NCBI RefSeq assembly: GCF_900156285.1
Contig: NZ_FTNC01000005.1
Coordinates: forward strand, 1 to 64,000
Direction of reading: 5' to 3'
Length of the DNA stretch: 64,000 nt
From: Halanaerobium kushneri
GTDB lineage: Bacteria; Bacillota; Halanaerobiia; Halanaerobiales; Halanaerobiaceae
In this document: piece by piece, positions 25,349 to 33,834 of the stretch
Numbering within the stretch: position 1 is the first letter of the stretch
How the letters are laid out: each line of letters opens with the position of its first letter
Position numbers and translations under genes: made by a program
The notes under the pieces: model-generated
What the model was told of the DNA's origin: nothing
Databases searched by the model: none
What the model saw: the letters and a program-made list of their open reading frames with translations, nothing else

Positions 25349-25879
25349 TTAATACCTCCTTAAGATAAAACTTAAATAGCTAAAAGCTGTAGTCTTAATC
25401 TGGAGCAGAGTTTCAGTTTCAACTTTTTCGTATAATTTAAATGTTTTATTATTAAAAATGAATTCATGTTGAGCATAGTCACTAACTCTGAGCATTATTT
25501 CCGGCAGCTGTTGATTAATATTTTCTATTATAAATTTACCATCTGCGGTTATATAATTTCCCTGCCCAGCTGAAGTGGGAAGCCCTGCTCCATAAGACTG
25601 ATATTCTGTTCCTGTCAGTAATATTTCTCCATTTTTTATTTCAAAGAATTCAATTACCGGTGTTTTCGCAACAGAATGTAGATATTTAATACTAAAATTA
25701 TCCCCATCTGTCAGCTTTTTTTCCCAGATGATTTTATCTGCTTGATAATCAATAATCTGAAGAGTATTAACCTTGAAGATAGAGAGTGAAATAATTAAAA
25801 TTAAAATTGATACTATAAGCAAAAAAAATTTAAATTTTTTGTTTTTATTCATAATAAATGAGAGCCGGGTATTTTTCAA
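25349..25879 (-). CDS. DUF1850 protein of a TAXI-TRAP operon
   Basis: 176 residues. One N-terminal membrane anchor is followed by an extracytoplasmic domain with the DUF1850 signature (DGDNFSIKYLHSVAKTPVIEFFEI, then TEYQSYGAGLP). DUF1850 genes are recurrent neighbours of TAXI-TRAP transporters; their role is unknown. The frame allows a TTG start at 25879, whose codon lies within a perfect 9-bp hairpin, or an ATG at 25852 beyond it. AAAGGAGG lies at 25890-25897. The gene sits 2 bp before the permease gene. Confidence 0.82.
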   Translation of the reverse strand: MKNTRLSFIMNKNKKFKFFLLIVSILILIISLSIFKVNTLQIIDYQADKIIWEKKLTDGDNFSIKYLHSVAKTPVIEFFEIKNGEILLTGTEYQSYGAGLPTSAGQGNYITADGKFIIENINQQLPEIMLRVSDYAQHEFIFNNKTFKLYEKVETETLLQIKTTAFSYLSFILRRY

Positions 25880-25886
25880 TACCCGG
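25865..25886 (-). promoter_or_regulatory. GAAA-tetraloop hairpin between SD and ATG of the DUF1850 gene
   Basis: On the minus strand CCGGGTATT-GAAA-AATACCCGG forms a perfect 9-bp stem capped by a GNRA tetraloop. It is placed directly after the SD (25890-25897) and contains the TTG at 25879. Folding would hide the TTG and bring the ATG at 25852 nearer to the SD, so it may set start choice or translation rate. Confidence 0.6.
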
Positions 25887-26048
25887 TTATCCTCCTTTAA
25901 GTAGATTTTAGAGGCTTGATATTATTTTTTAAAAGTTTCTACATATGATTTATGAAACTTTAAGCTTAGTCTAAAATCTAATTCTTAATCTCTAATTCTT
26001 AATCTTTAATTCTTATAATAATCTTAGTTCATTTATAGTCTTAATAAA

Positions 26049-27008
26049 TTACTTAACTTCATCATAATATTTCTGAGCACCAGGATGTAGTTCAACTGTC
26101 ATACCTGATTTAGCACCCTCTAAAGTAATGTCTCTAGCTCTATCATGAGCAGCAATTAGAGTGTCTCTATTTTCAAAAATTGCTTTAGTAATATTATATA
26201 CTACTTCTTCACTTAAACTTGATTCAGCAACTAAAATAGCCTTTAAAGCTACAGTTTGAATATCATTATCTAAACCATTGTAGGTTCCAGCCGGAACGGT
26301 AACTCCGGTTAAATAAGGATAACTTTCATTTAGTGAGGCAATATCTTCATCGCTGAAGTTTAATAAAGTAATATCCTGAGTTGCAGCAACATCCATTACA
26401 GCTGCAGTTGGAATACCGGCTGTTAAGAAAGCTGCATCAATCTGTCTATTCTTTAAACGACTTGCTGCTTCACCAAATGAGAGATAATCTTCTTGAATAT
26501 CGTCATAAGTTAAACCAAAGAAATTTAAGATTTGGTTTGCATTAGCTTCAGCACCACTACCAGGAGCACCAACGGCTACGCTTTTACCTTTAAGATCAGC
26601 AATACTTTTGATTCCTGCATCATTACGAACAATAATCTGAATTACTTCTGGATATAAAGAAGCAATACCGCTCATATTGTTAACCTGATTACCTTCAAAC
26701 TGTCTTTCTCCATTGACAGCATAGCTAGCAATATCATTCTGTAGAATTGCAAGTTCTACTTCCTGATTGTAAATTAAACGGGTGTTGGTTACTGAGGCTC
26801 CTGTTGATTGAGCAGAAGCGTTCATATCATCTATATTTTCATTTAAGACCTTGGCAATTGCACCACCAATTGGATAGTAGGTACCTGAGGTACCTCCGGT
26901 TGCAATTGAGAGGAAAGTGGTTTCCTGTGCAGAAACCATTCCACTAAGTAGAAGACTAAAAACAAGAACAGCACTTAAAATGAATAGAGTGTTTTTACTT
27001 TTTAACAT
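26049..27008 (-). CDS. TAXI-family TRAP transporter solute receptor
   Basis: 319 residues with a clear signal peptide (cleavage near VSA-QE, residue 27). The mature protein has the TAXI hallmark LSIATGGTSGTYYPIGGAIAKVLN and, later, GKSVAVGAPGSGAEANA, the ligand-clamp region of the immunogenic-protein/TAXI family. It should bind its ligand outside the inner membrane and hand it to the fused TRAP permease. It is first in the minus-strand operon, with AAGGGAG before the ATG. The ligand is unknown; glutamate and related acids are known for other members. Confidence 0.92.
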   Translation of the reverse strand: MLKSKNTLFILSAVLVFSLLLSGMVSAQETTFLSIATGGTSGTYYPIGGAIAKVLNENIDDMNASAQSTGASVTNTRLIYNQEVELAILQNDIASYAVNGERQFEGNQVNNMSGIASLYPEVIQIIVRNDAGIKSIADLKGKSVAVGAPGSGAEANANQILNFFGLTYDDIQEDYLSFGEAASRLKNRQIDAAFLTAGIPTAAVMDVAATQDITLLNFSDEDIASLNESYPYLTGVTVPAGTYNGLDNDIQTVALKAILVAESSLSEEVVYNITKAIFENRDTLIAAHDRARDITLEGAKSGMTVELHPGAQKYYDEVK

Positions 27009-27095
27009 AAATTATAACTTCTCCCTTCTTGTATTAAATTAAATTAATTTAATTCTTTAACACTTTACTATAGATATTTTTAGAATAAAGTGTTC

Positions 27096-27124
27096 CTATT
27101 TAATTTTACAACATTTGAGGTCAA
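27096..27124 (-). promoter_or_regulatory. Candidate promoter of the TAXI-TRAP operon
   Basis: Reading the minus strand, TTGACC (27119-27124) and AAATAG (27096-27101) are separated by 17 bp. The -10 is weak. Position, about 90 bp before the receptor gene, is right. Confidence 0.35.
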
Positions 27125-27207
27125 AAAGCAAGAATATAATTTCAGAAACAGGCGCTGATAGCTGTTATCTGGGGTAATTAAGGTCTTAATAAGTTATAGA
27201 TTTTATC

Positions 27208-27236
27208 GGCAGAAAGCTCGCTGGGTCTGCCCCGAG
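27208..27236 (+). other. Possible H-type pseudoknot
   Basis: GGCAGA (27208-27213) pairs with TCTGCC (27226-27231). Four loop bases, CTCG (27217-27220), are complementary to CGAG at 27233-27236 just past the stem. The element is upstream of the hyd promoter, so it would not be in that transcript; its function is unknown. Confidence 0.3.
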
Positions 27237-27290
27237 GAGCGTCAAAATACTTAAAATTAAAATAATTAAAAAATAAAATAACGTGAAAAC

Positions 27291-27319
27291 TTGAACAAGT
27301 TCCCAAAATGAGTTATAAT
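27291..27319 (+). promoter_or_regulatory. Promoter of the hyd maturation operon
   Basis: TTGAAC (27291-27296), 17-bp spacer, TATAAT (27314-27319): a near-consensus housekeeping promoter. The dyad AACTTG-AA-CAAGTT (27288-27301) straddles the -35 and is a good operator candidate. Confidence 0.7.
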
Positions 27320-27429
27320 TAATTAAAAGTTAATATCTGATCAGCTGGGTTAACTATCTGAAAGGATATCATATTTTAGCACTTCCTGAATTTAAGGAGA
27401 TTTCTGAGGATCAGGGGAGGGATCTTTCT

Positions 27430-27459
27430 ATGTCAAAATATATATATATATATATATAG
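27430..27459 (+). CDS. Possible nine-codon leader peptide in the hyd leader
   Basis: GGGGAGG (27414-27420) lies nine bases before ATG 27430. The frame reads MSKYIYIYI and then TAG, the Tyr-Ile repeats arising from a (TA)n tract (27438-27458). A good SD and spacing support translation, but chance is hard to exclude in so short a frame. Slippage in the TA tract would change its length. Confidence 0.35.
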   Translation: MSKYIYIYI

Positions 27460-27495
27460 GTACCAGGTACAAAAAGGCCTTTTTGTACCTGGTAC
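27460..27495. repeat. Perfect 36-bp palindrome with nested GTACC/GGTAC motifs
   Basis: Bases 27460-27477 and 27478-27495 are exact reverse complements. Each half holds an 11-bp near-palindrome (GTACCAGGTAC or GTACCTGGTAC) next to an A5 or T5 run. There is no terminal T-tract, so it is an unlikely terminator. It resembles the REP-like palindromes dispersed in some Firmicutes. Confidence 0.75.
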
Positions 27496-27530
27496 AAAAG
27501 AAATATATCACAACTAATGGAGGAACGAAG

Positions 27531-27788
27531 ATGAAGAAGAGAATTGGCTCAGTTGCTGTTGTTGTTGAACAAAGAGAAAAAGTAAGCAATCAGATAAATA
27601 AAATTTTAAGTAAAAATGCGGACTGTATAATTGGTCGGATGGGAATCCCTTCGGCTGAACACGGCTTATCAATGATCTCGTTAATAGTCGAGGGAACTTC
27701 AGATGAAATTGGAGCAATGACAGGTCAGCTGGGAAGTTTACCTGGAGTTAATTTAAAATCAGCCTTAACTTCAGTTGAAGTTAAGTAG
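27531..27788 (+). CDS. TM1266-type putative iron-only hydrogenase system regulator
   Basis: 85 residues of the TM1266 family, an ACT/NikR-like small domain (KKRIGSVAVVVEQREKVSNQINKIL, then IIGRMGIPSAEHGLSMISLIVEG). The family is named for its constant linkage to hydEFG and is presumed to regulate [FeFe]-hydrogenase genes; direct proof is lacking as far as I know. Start ATG 27531, seven bases after GGAGG; the frame extends upstream into the palindrome, but that part is not credible. It precedes hydG by 41 bp in the same operon. Confidence 0.88.
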   Translation: MKKRIGSVAVVVEQREKVSNQINKILSKNADCIIGRMGIPSAEHGLSMISLIVEGTSDEIGAMTGQLGSLPGVNLKSALTSVEVK

Positions 27789-27829
27789 AGATAAACTAAC
27801 GTACATGTAAAAAAATAGGAGGAAAAAAT

Positions 27830-29278
27830 ATGAGTGAAGTTAATTATTTTAAAGAGGAATTCGGAGAAAATTACAGAACTGAAATTTGTGATTATATAAC
27901 TGATGAAAAGATTGAGGATATTTTGGCTGCAGCTGAAGCACCAGATAAAAAAGAGGTTCAAAGAATTATAGATAAGGCGCTGGAGCTTAATGGAATTACA
28001 CCTCTAGAGGCGGCGACCTTATTACAAGTTGAGGATGAAAATTTAATTGATCAATTTTTGGAAGCAGCAAGAAAGGTCAAAGAAGAAATTTATGGGAAAA
28101 GGCTGGTTATTTTTGCTCCCCTATATTTTGCTAACCAATGTGTTAATAATTGCCTTTACTGCGGCTTTCGTAAAGATAATAATCAGCTTGATCGTAAAAA
28201 ATTATCCCAGCAGGAAATTCGAAATGAGGTTGAGGCGTTAGAAAGAGAAGGTCATAAAAGATTACTTGTTTTAACCGGTGAAGCACCAATTACTGATTTA
28301 GATTATGTTGTAGAGAGCATCAAAACTGCCTATGATGTTAAAACAGAAAATGGGGGAGAAATTAGAAGAATTAATGCTGAAATTGCTCCTTTAAGTACTG
28401 AAGATTTCAAAAAGCTGAAAGAATCTGAGATTGGAACATATACCTGTTTTCAGGAAACATATAACCGCAAACAATATGCTAAATTACATCCTTCAGGTCC
28501 TAAAAGTAATTTTGAATGGAGATTGTCGGTGATGGACAGAGCTCAGGAGGCGGGAATTGATGATGTAGGAATCGGAGCTTTGTTTGGACTTTATGATTAT
28601 AAATTTGATGTAATTGGAATGCTGCTTCACGCAGAGTATCTAGACAAAAAATGGGGTGTGGGACCACATACTGTTTCAGTACCAAGACTTAATCCTGCTT
28701 TAGGAACTCCTTTAGACGAAGTACCCTATCCTGTTTCAGATGCTGATTTTAGAAAATTAGTTGCTGTTTTAAGGTTGGCAGTTCCTTATACAGGTATGAT
28801 TTTATCAACCAGAGAAAGTACAGAAATGAGAAATGAATTATTTGAACATGGTGTTTCTCAAATTTCTGCTGGCTCCAGAACAACTCCTGGTGGTTATGAT
28901 AAAAAAGCTAAGAATAAAGAAGAGCTGGCCCAGTTTTCACTGCATGATTTGAGACCGATAGATGAAATAATTAGTGGAATTGCTGAAGATGGTTATATAC
29001 CTAGTTTCTGTACAGCCTGTTATCGCCTCGGTCGAACAGGTAAAGATTTTATGGATTTGGCTAAGCCTGGAAAAATCCAGGAATTCTGTCGTCCCAATGC
29101 AATGCTTACTTTTAAAGAATATTTACAGGATTATGGAACTGAAACAAGCCGCAAACATGGTAAACAATGTTTATCAGATTTAATGGATAGATTGGAAGCA
29201 GATAACCCCAAATTAGCAGCAAATATTGCTGATAAATTAGATGCAATTGCAGAGGGAGAGCACGATTTATATCTTTAG
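27830..29278 (+). CDS. hydG: [FeFe]-hydrogenase maturase HydG (radical SAM tyrosine lyase)
   Basis: 482 residues. The radical SAM cluster motif CVNNCLYC has Cys104, Cys108 and Cys111. The C-terminal auxiliary cluster motif CTAC plus 22 residues plus Cys (CX2CX22C) is complete. HydG splits tyrosine into p-cresol, CO and cyanide and builds the Fe(CO)2(CN) synthon of the H-cluster. Length and motifs are those of active HydG; ThiH lacks the C-terminal cluster. AGGAGG precedes the ATG. With hydF and hydE the full maturation set is present, but no hydrogenase structural gene lies in the window. Confidence 0.96.
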   Translation: MSEVNYFKEEFGENYRTEICDYITDEKIEDILAAAEAPDKKEVQRIIDKALELNGITPLEAATLLQVEDENLIDQFLEAARKVKEEIYGKRLVIFAPLYFANQCVNNCLYCGFRKDNNQLDRKKLSQQEIRNEVEALEREGHKRLLVLTGEAPITDLDYVVESIKTAYDVKTENGGEIRRINAEIAPLSTEDFKKLKESEIGTYTCFQETYNRKQYAKLHPSGPKSNFEWRLSVMDRAQEAGIDDVGIGALFGLYDYKFDVIGMLLHAEYLDKKWGVGPHTVSVPRLNPALGTPLDEVPYPVSDADFRKLVAVLRLAVPYTGMILSTRESTEMRNELFEHGVSQISAGSRTTPGGYDKKAKNKEELAQFSLHDLRPIDEIISGIAEDGYIPSFCTACYRLGRTGKDFMDLAKPGKIQEFCRPNAMLTFKEYLQDYGTETSRKHGKQCLSDLMDRLEADNPKLAANIADKLDAIAEGEHDLYL

Positions 29279-29370
29279 ATTTTAAGTTGTTACCATTTTA
29301 GAATAGTTAATATTTCAAGCATCAAATTCTGATCTGCTCCAAATTAAGATTAAAGAAGGGAGTAAGATTA

Positions 29371-29435
29371 TTGTTTCTATTTTACTGATGATTTTTAGTG
29401 TAACTAATTTCAAGTTAAGAAACTATTATAAATAA
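29371..29435 (+). other. Two overlapping minicistrons between hydG and hydF
   Basis: After GAAGGGAG (29355-29362) a TTG at 29371 opens a five-codon frame ending at TGA 29386-29388, whose last base begins an ATG (TGATG) for a 15-codon frame ending at 29435, just before the hydF SD. The coupled layout is suggestive, but the peptides are very short and could be chance. Confidence 0.25.
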
Positions 29436-29447
29436 GGAAGTGGAAAA

Positions 29448-30719
29448 ATGAATTCTACAGCCAAGGGAGATCGACCACATATCGCAGTTTTCGGTAGGCG
29501 GAATGTTGGTAAATCTTCGTTAATAAATAAACTGACTAATCAGAAGCTGGCCCTTGTTTCCAGCCAGCCGGGAACAACTACTGACCCTGTTTATAAAGCA
29601 ATGGAGCTGCTGCCAATTGGTCCTGTGATGATGATCGATACAGCGGGGATTGATGACCAGGGTGAGCTTGGAGAAATGAGGATCAAAAAGACCAAAGAAA
29701 TTATGCGCAAAACTGATCTGGCCCTGCTGGTTATTTCTGCGGTCCAGGGAGCAGGAGAATTTGAAGCTGATTTGATTAAAGAATTCAAAGAACGGGATAT
29801 TCCATTTATTGTGGTGCTGAATAAAATTGAGCTTTTGGAAACAGAAAGGGCTGAGCAGAGATCTGTTTTAAAGGAGCTTGATCAATTTTTAAAGAAATTC
29901 AAGCTCGAATTCATTAAAGCCAGTGCAGACCAGGAAATTAATATAGACTTAATTAGAGAAGTAATTGCAGAAGAGATGCCGGAAGACTGCAGCCGCCAGA
30001 CAATTATGGGAGATTTAATTAACACAGGTGATACTGTTGTTTTAGTGACTCCAATTGATAGTGCTGCTCCCAAGGGGAGACTAATTCTGCCTCAGGTACA
30101 GACAATTAGAGATATTCTGGATCATGACGCTGCTGCTCTTGTAACTAAAAAAACAAAGGTTAAATCAGAAATTGATAAATTAAAAAATCCTCCCAAAATT
30201 GTAGTTACTGATTCTCAGGCTTTTGAAACAGTTTCCAAAGAGGTAGCAGAAGAAATATTGCTGACAGGTTTTTCCGTTTTATTTGCACGTTATAAAGGTG
30301 ATCTGAAGACCTTTGTCCGGGGAGCAAAAGCAATGGAAAAATTAAAGGCCGGAGATAAAGTGCTGGTAGCTGAAGCCTGTACTCACAGACGTCAGCAGGA
30401 TGATATTGGGACAGTCAAAATACCAAATTGGATCCACAGTAAAATAAGCCCTGAAATTGAATTTGACCATGTTTCAGGTAGGGAATTTCCAGATAATCTG
30501 GAAGACTATACAGTGATTTTACACTGCGGCAGCTGCATGTTAAACCGTAAAGAAGTTCTATCACGGCTGAAGGAAGCAGAGGCTGCGGGGGTTCCGGTGA
30601 TTAATTATGGAATGGGTATTGCCTGGCTGCACGGGATTTTGGACCGAGCTCTGGAACCTTTTCCAGAAGCTTTAGAACTCTGGCACCAGGATCAAGAAAA
30701 AATTGTAGGAGTGATTTAG
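29448..30719 (+). CDS. hydF: [FeFe]-hydrogenase maturation GTPase HydF
   Basis: 423 residues: an N-terminal GTPase domain with the P-loop GRRNVGKSS (about 16-24), DTAGIDD and NKIE, a middle dimerisation region, and a C-terminal [4Fe-4S] domain with the HydF signature CxH (ACTHRRQQ) followed by HCGSC. HydF is the scaffold that accepts the 2Fe subcluster made with HydE and HydG and hands it to apo-hydrogenase. AAGGAAGTGG precedes the ATG. hydE begins immediately after its stop. Confidence 0.96.
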   Translation: MNSTAKGDRPHIAVFGRRNVGKSSLINKLTNQKLALVSSQPGTTTDPVYKAMELLPIGPVMMIDTAGIDDQGELGEMRIKKTKEIMRKTDLALLVISAVQGAGEFEADLIKEFKERDIPFIVVLNKIELLETERAEQRSVLKELDQFLKKFKLEFIKASADQEINIDLIREVIAEEMPEDCSRQTIMGDLINTGDTVVLVTPIDSAAPKGRLILPQVQTIRDILDHDAAALVTKKTKVKSEIDKLKNPPKIVVTDSQAFETVSKEVAEEILLTGFSVLFARYKGDLKTFVRGAKAMEKLKAGDKVLVAEACTHRRQQDDIGTVKIPNWIHSKISPEIEFDHVSGREFPDNLEDYTVILHCGSCMLNRKEVLSRLKEAEAAGVPVINYGMGIAWLHGILDRALEPFPEALELWHQDQEKIVGVI

Positions 30720-31763
30720 TTGAATCAGTTTGAAATCAAAAGAATAATTGATCAGGCATATGATAAAGCTCAATTAAATAAAGAGGATATTACTGCTATA
30801 TTGGCAGAAGATTTAGCCAATCTAGATTATTTATTACAAAAAGCAGATGAAAAGCGAGACGAAATTTGTGGTGATGAAGTACATTTAAGAGCTATTATAG
30901 AATTTTCCAGCTACTGTAAACAAAACTGTTATTATTGTGGATTGAGAAAAGATAACCAGCAGCTCAAACGCTATCAGTTAAAGTCAAAAGAAATTATTGA
31001 AACTGCTCAAATGGCGTCTGAATTGGGTTATCAAACAGTGGTTCTGCAGTCAGGAGAGGATGATTATCCTGCAGAAGAAATAGCTGAAATTATCAAAAAA
31101 ATTAAAAAGACTACAGCTATGGCAGTAACTCTGAGTTTGGGAGAAAGAGATTTTGAGGCTTATAAACTCTGGCGGGAGGCTGGGGCAGATCGATATCTTT
31201 TAAAACATGAAATAGCAGATAAAGTACTTTATCAAAAATATCATCCAGGAATGAGTTTTGAAAATAGAATTGAAAGTCTAAAATATTTAAAGGTTTTAGG
31301 TTATCAGATTGGAAGTGGAGTTATAATTGGTCTGCCGGATCAGACTCCGGCAATTCTGGCTGAAGATTTGCTGCTCTGTCAGGATTTAGAACTTGATATG
31401 ATTGGTTCAGGTCCTTTTATTCCCCATCAGCAGACACCGTTAAGAGGGAGTGAAAAAGGAACAGTCGAGATGACTTTAAAATTTACTGCTTTAAGCCGAC
31501 TTTTACTACCTTTAGCACATATTCCGGCGACAACTGCGCTGGGGACCATTGATGCTGAAGGGCGCCAAAAAGCTCTGCAGGCAGGAGCCAATGTAGTTAT
31601 GCCTAATGTAACAGATGGCAGATATCGAGAACAGTATCAGATTTATCCAGATAAAATATGTGTAAATGAAGAAGCAGGAGATTGTCGTCAGTGTATCGGC
31701 GGTATAATAGCTTCACTTGGTCGTTATGTAAGTCAGAATCAGGGTCACAGCTTAAGAGAGTAA
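30720..31763 (+). CDS. hydE: [FeFe]-hydrogenase maturase HydE (radical SAM)
   Basis: 347 residues. The radical SAM motif CKQNCYYC (Cys66, Cys70, Cys73) is followed by the GEDDYP and SLGERDFEAYKLWREAGADRYLLKHE segments typical of HydE. A non-essential C-terminal Cys pair (DCRQC) is also seen. HydE acts on the HydG product to help build the bridging dithiolate. Start TTG 30720 directly follows the hydF TAG, and AGGAG upstream fits. Last gene of the operon, ended by a shared terminator. Confidence 0.95.
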   Translation: MNQFEIKRIIDQAYDKAQLNKEDITAILAEDLANLDYLLQKADEKRDEICGDEVHLRAIIEFSSYCKQNCYYCGLRKDNQQLKRYQLKSKEIIETAQMASELGYQTVVLQSGEDDYPAEEIAEIIKKIKKTTAMAVTLSLGERDFEAYKLWREAGADRYLLKHEIADKVLYQKYHPGMSFENRIESLKYLKVLGYQIGSGVIIGLPDQTPAILAEDLLLCQDLELDMIGSGPFIPHQQTPLRGSEKGTVEMTLKFTALSRLLLPLAHIPATTALGTIDAEGRQKALQAGANVVMPNVTDGRYREQYQIYPDKICVNEEAGDCRQCIGGIIASLGRYVSQNQGHSLRE

Positions 31764-31785
31764 AAGTTAAATATTAATAAAAAAC

Positions 31786-31838
31786 AACTCCCAATTTAAA
31801 CTGCAGATTTAAAATTACTGCAGCTTGAGTTGGGAGTT
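31786..31838. terminator. Bidirectional terminator between hydE and sulP
   Basis: AACTCCCAA (31786-31794) pairs with TTGGGAGTT (31830-31838). A second nested stem joins CTGCAG at 31801-31806 and 31818-31823. A-rich and T-rich flanks on the two sides suit the convergent genes. Confidence 0.75.
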
Positions 31839-33535
31839 TAATTATTTTCATCTGATTCATTTTCCTTTTTTTCATGTTCATGTTCGCTGAAATCAAGAGC
31901 CTTATTTGTAGCTGCGAAATATTCGGTTTCAGATAGATAAATATTACCTTCACCTACTTTATCAGTCAGCCCAATTTTACGGAACATTTTAAGTAAACGC
32001 TCATTAACTCCAGTCAGCATAATCTCCCCACCATTTTCCTGAACCTGGTCTATAAATTCTTCTAAAACTTTAATAATTGTGATATCAATTCTTCTGACAT
32101 TTCTCAGCCTGATAATAAAATCTGTATTTGGTTCAAAAAATTCTTCCAGCTGATCTTTTAAATCATCAGCAGCACTAAAATGAACCGCCCCTTTGAGATC
32201 AACGACCCTTGCCTGTTGGGATGAGATTTCAGATTCATCAGCTTTTTTATGGTGGACATGGTGCAGATGATAACCCTGGTCATCGTCTTTTTTATCATAA
32301 TAGAGCATATCAATATCAGCTTTTTTTGAAATTTGTAAAACGACAACTAAAGAAACTAAAACACCAAAATAGATTGCCTGATCAATATTTGGCAGCACAA
32401 TTGTAGCAATAAAGGTTGAGCTGAAAATTAGAGCATCTCCTTTAGTAGTTTTTAAATTCCTAATTACTTCTTTGAAATCTAAAATGCCTATAGCTGCAGC
32501 TATAACTAGACCTGCTAAGACAGAAACTGGAATATAGGCTAGATAAGTTCTGAAAAATAAAATAAAAAACACAATAGAAATGGCAGAAAAAAATTGTGAA
32601 ACTCTGTGTTTGGCACCAGCACTCAAGTTGGCAAATGTCTTGGCAAAGGAAGAAGAAATGGCAAAGCCGCTAAAAAATGAAATAACCATATTGGTAATTC
32701 CCTGACTCTTAAACTCTCGATCAAAGTTGGGTTCCTCATCTGTTTTTAAAGCCAGAGACTGCAGTACAGCCATTGTCTGAATCAGTCCCAATAAGGCAAT
32801 AGAAAAGGCTTTAGTATAAACCTGACCGATTAGACCCCAGTCTAAACTTATCAGATGAAAATCTATAATTCTTTTCGGAATTTCTCCAACCAGTGGTATT
32901 GACTGATTAATTCCAGCTGTTGTAGTTAGGATAGTCATTAAGACTACTGTTATTAGATATTCCGGCAGTGATTTCTTGATTAGGGGTATCACAAAGATTA
33001 AAAATAAAGTTGCTGCCCCAACTGCTAAATTAAGATAATTGAGCTCGGAAATATTTGAAATAAACTGGGTGCTTTTGGTGATTACATTTGAACCACTGAC
33101 CCTGACCCCGGTGAAATTTTCTATTTGAGAAAATAGAATTAAAATAGCTGCTCCATGAGAAAGGGCGACAACAACAGGGTGTGAAATGTACTTTATTAAT
33201 TCACTGAGGTTAAAACTGACAAGTAAAAATTGGAATAAACCAATTAAAAAGGTCGTTAAAAATATGACCTGCAGATAATTTTCTCCCTGAAAATTATTTA
33301 AACTGCTGTAGAGAGCAACTGTGATCATATTGGTAGGACCTACAATTACATAAGAAGAAAAATTAAAAATAGAGGCAGTCAGCATCGAAAAAATAGAGGC
33401 GTAAATTCCGTAAATTGGATTAATTCCTAAAATTAAAGCATAGGCCATATTCTGCGGCAGAGCAATAGTAGCAGTGGTTAAACCGCTCAGCATATCCCCA
33501 CTGTATTTTTTAAACAATTTTTTTATATTTAGCAA
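31838..33535 (-). CDS. SulP-family anion transporter with STAS domain
   Basis: 565 residues. The N-terminal ~390 residues form the SulP membrane domain (early GLTTATIALPQNMAYALILGINPIYGIYAS, a typical SulP motif). A His-rich linker near residue 420 leads to a C-terminal STAS domain (about 440-545). SulP proteins move sulfate, bicarbonate or other anions, often with Na+ or H+. Substrate unknown. The start is a TTG whose complement is at 33533-33535, with GGGGTG 7 nt upstream on the minus strand. It converges on the hyd operon and is a single-gene unit. Confidence 0.9.
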   Translation of the reverse strand: MLNIKKLFKKYSGDMLSGLTTATIALPQNMAYALILGINPIYGIYASIFSMLTASIFNFSSYVIVGPTNMITVALYSSLNNFQGENYLQVIFLTTFLIGLFQFLLVSFNLSELIKYISHPVVVALSHGAAILILFSQIENFTGVRVSGSNVITKSTQFISNISELNYLNLAVGAATLFLIFVIPLIKKSLPEYLITVVLMTILTTTAGINQSIPLVGEIPKRIIDFHLISLDWGLIGQVYTKAFSIALLGLIQTMAVLQSLALKTDEEPNFDREFKSQGITNMVISFFSGFAISSSFAKTFANLSAGAKHRVSQFFSAISIVFFILFFRTYLAYIPVSVLAGLVIAAAIGILDFKEVIRNLKTTKGDALIFSSTFIATIVLPNIDQAIYFGVLVSLVVVLQISKKADIDMLYYDKKDDDQGYHLHHVHHKKADESEISSQQARVVDLKGAVHFSAADDLKDQLEEFFEPNTDFIIRLRNVRRIDITIIKVLEEFIDQVQENGGEIMLTGVNERLLKMFRKIGLTDKVGEGNIYLSETEYFAATNKALDFSEHEHEKKENESDENN

Positions 33536-33717
33536 GGTGGTTCACCCCAATTCTGGATTATATTTTTTTCTTTGCTTCTAGTTTAACAGGCCAGCCTAAA
33601 ACTTTCAATTGAAAAAGGAATTTTATAATTTAATTTTGCATAGGCAGAGAGCAGGATCAGTAAGCTGCAGCATCTAAAAACACAAGATAAAATTTATTGA
33701 AATATATTTTTAGATAC

Positions 33718-33746
33718 TTGAAAAATAAAATAAAATTTATTAAAAT
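33718..33746 (+). promoter_or_regulatory. Promoter of the SLC13-type transporter gene
   Basis: TTGAAA (33718-33723) and TAAAAT (33741-33746) are separated by exactly 17 bp in an AT-rich stretch, about 90 bp before the gene. Confidence 0.5.
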
Positions 33747-33834
33747 AAAATGAGAAATTCTGCTGCAAAAAAAACTAAAATAATTTAAAACGAAGCTGAT
33801 TAAAAAATATTGAATTTAATAGGAGGAGATGAAT

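Larger units (their letters stand above)
27125..27530. other. 400-bp region between the divergent TAXI-TRAP and hyd operons
   Basis: No ordinary gene. In order: a possible H-type pseudoknot (27208-27236), the hyd promoter with a dyad across its -35 (27288-27319), a roughly 200-nt leader with an SD-led nine-codon frame in a TA tract (27430-27459), and a perfect 36-bp palindrome (27460-27495) just before the regulator gene. Confidence 0.6.

Noticed and set aside
27438-27458. CRISPR-like or tandem-repeat array
   Set aside because: It is only a simple (TA)n tract without spacers; no CRISPR repeats or cas genes were seen anywhere in the window.
27531-31763. [FeFe]-hydrogenase structural gene within the hyd cluster
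   Set aside because: Only the TM1266-type regulator and the three maturases are present; no H-cluster motifs occur in any frame of the region.
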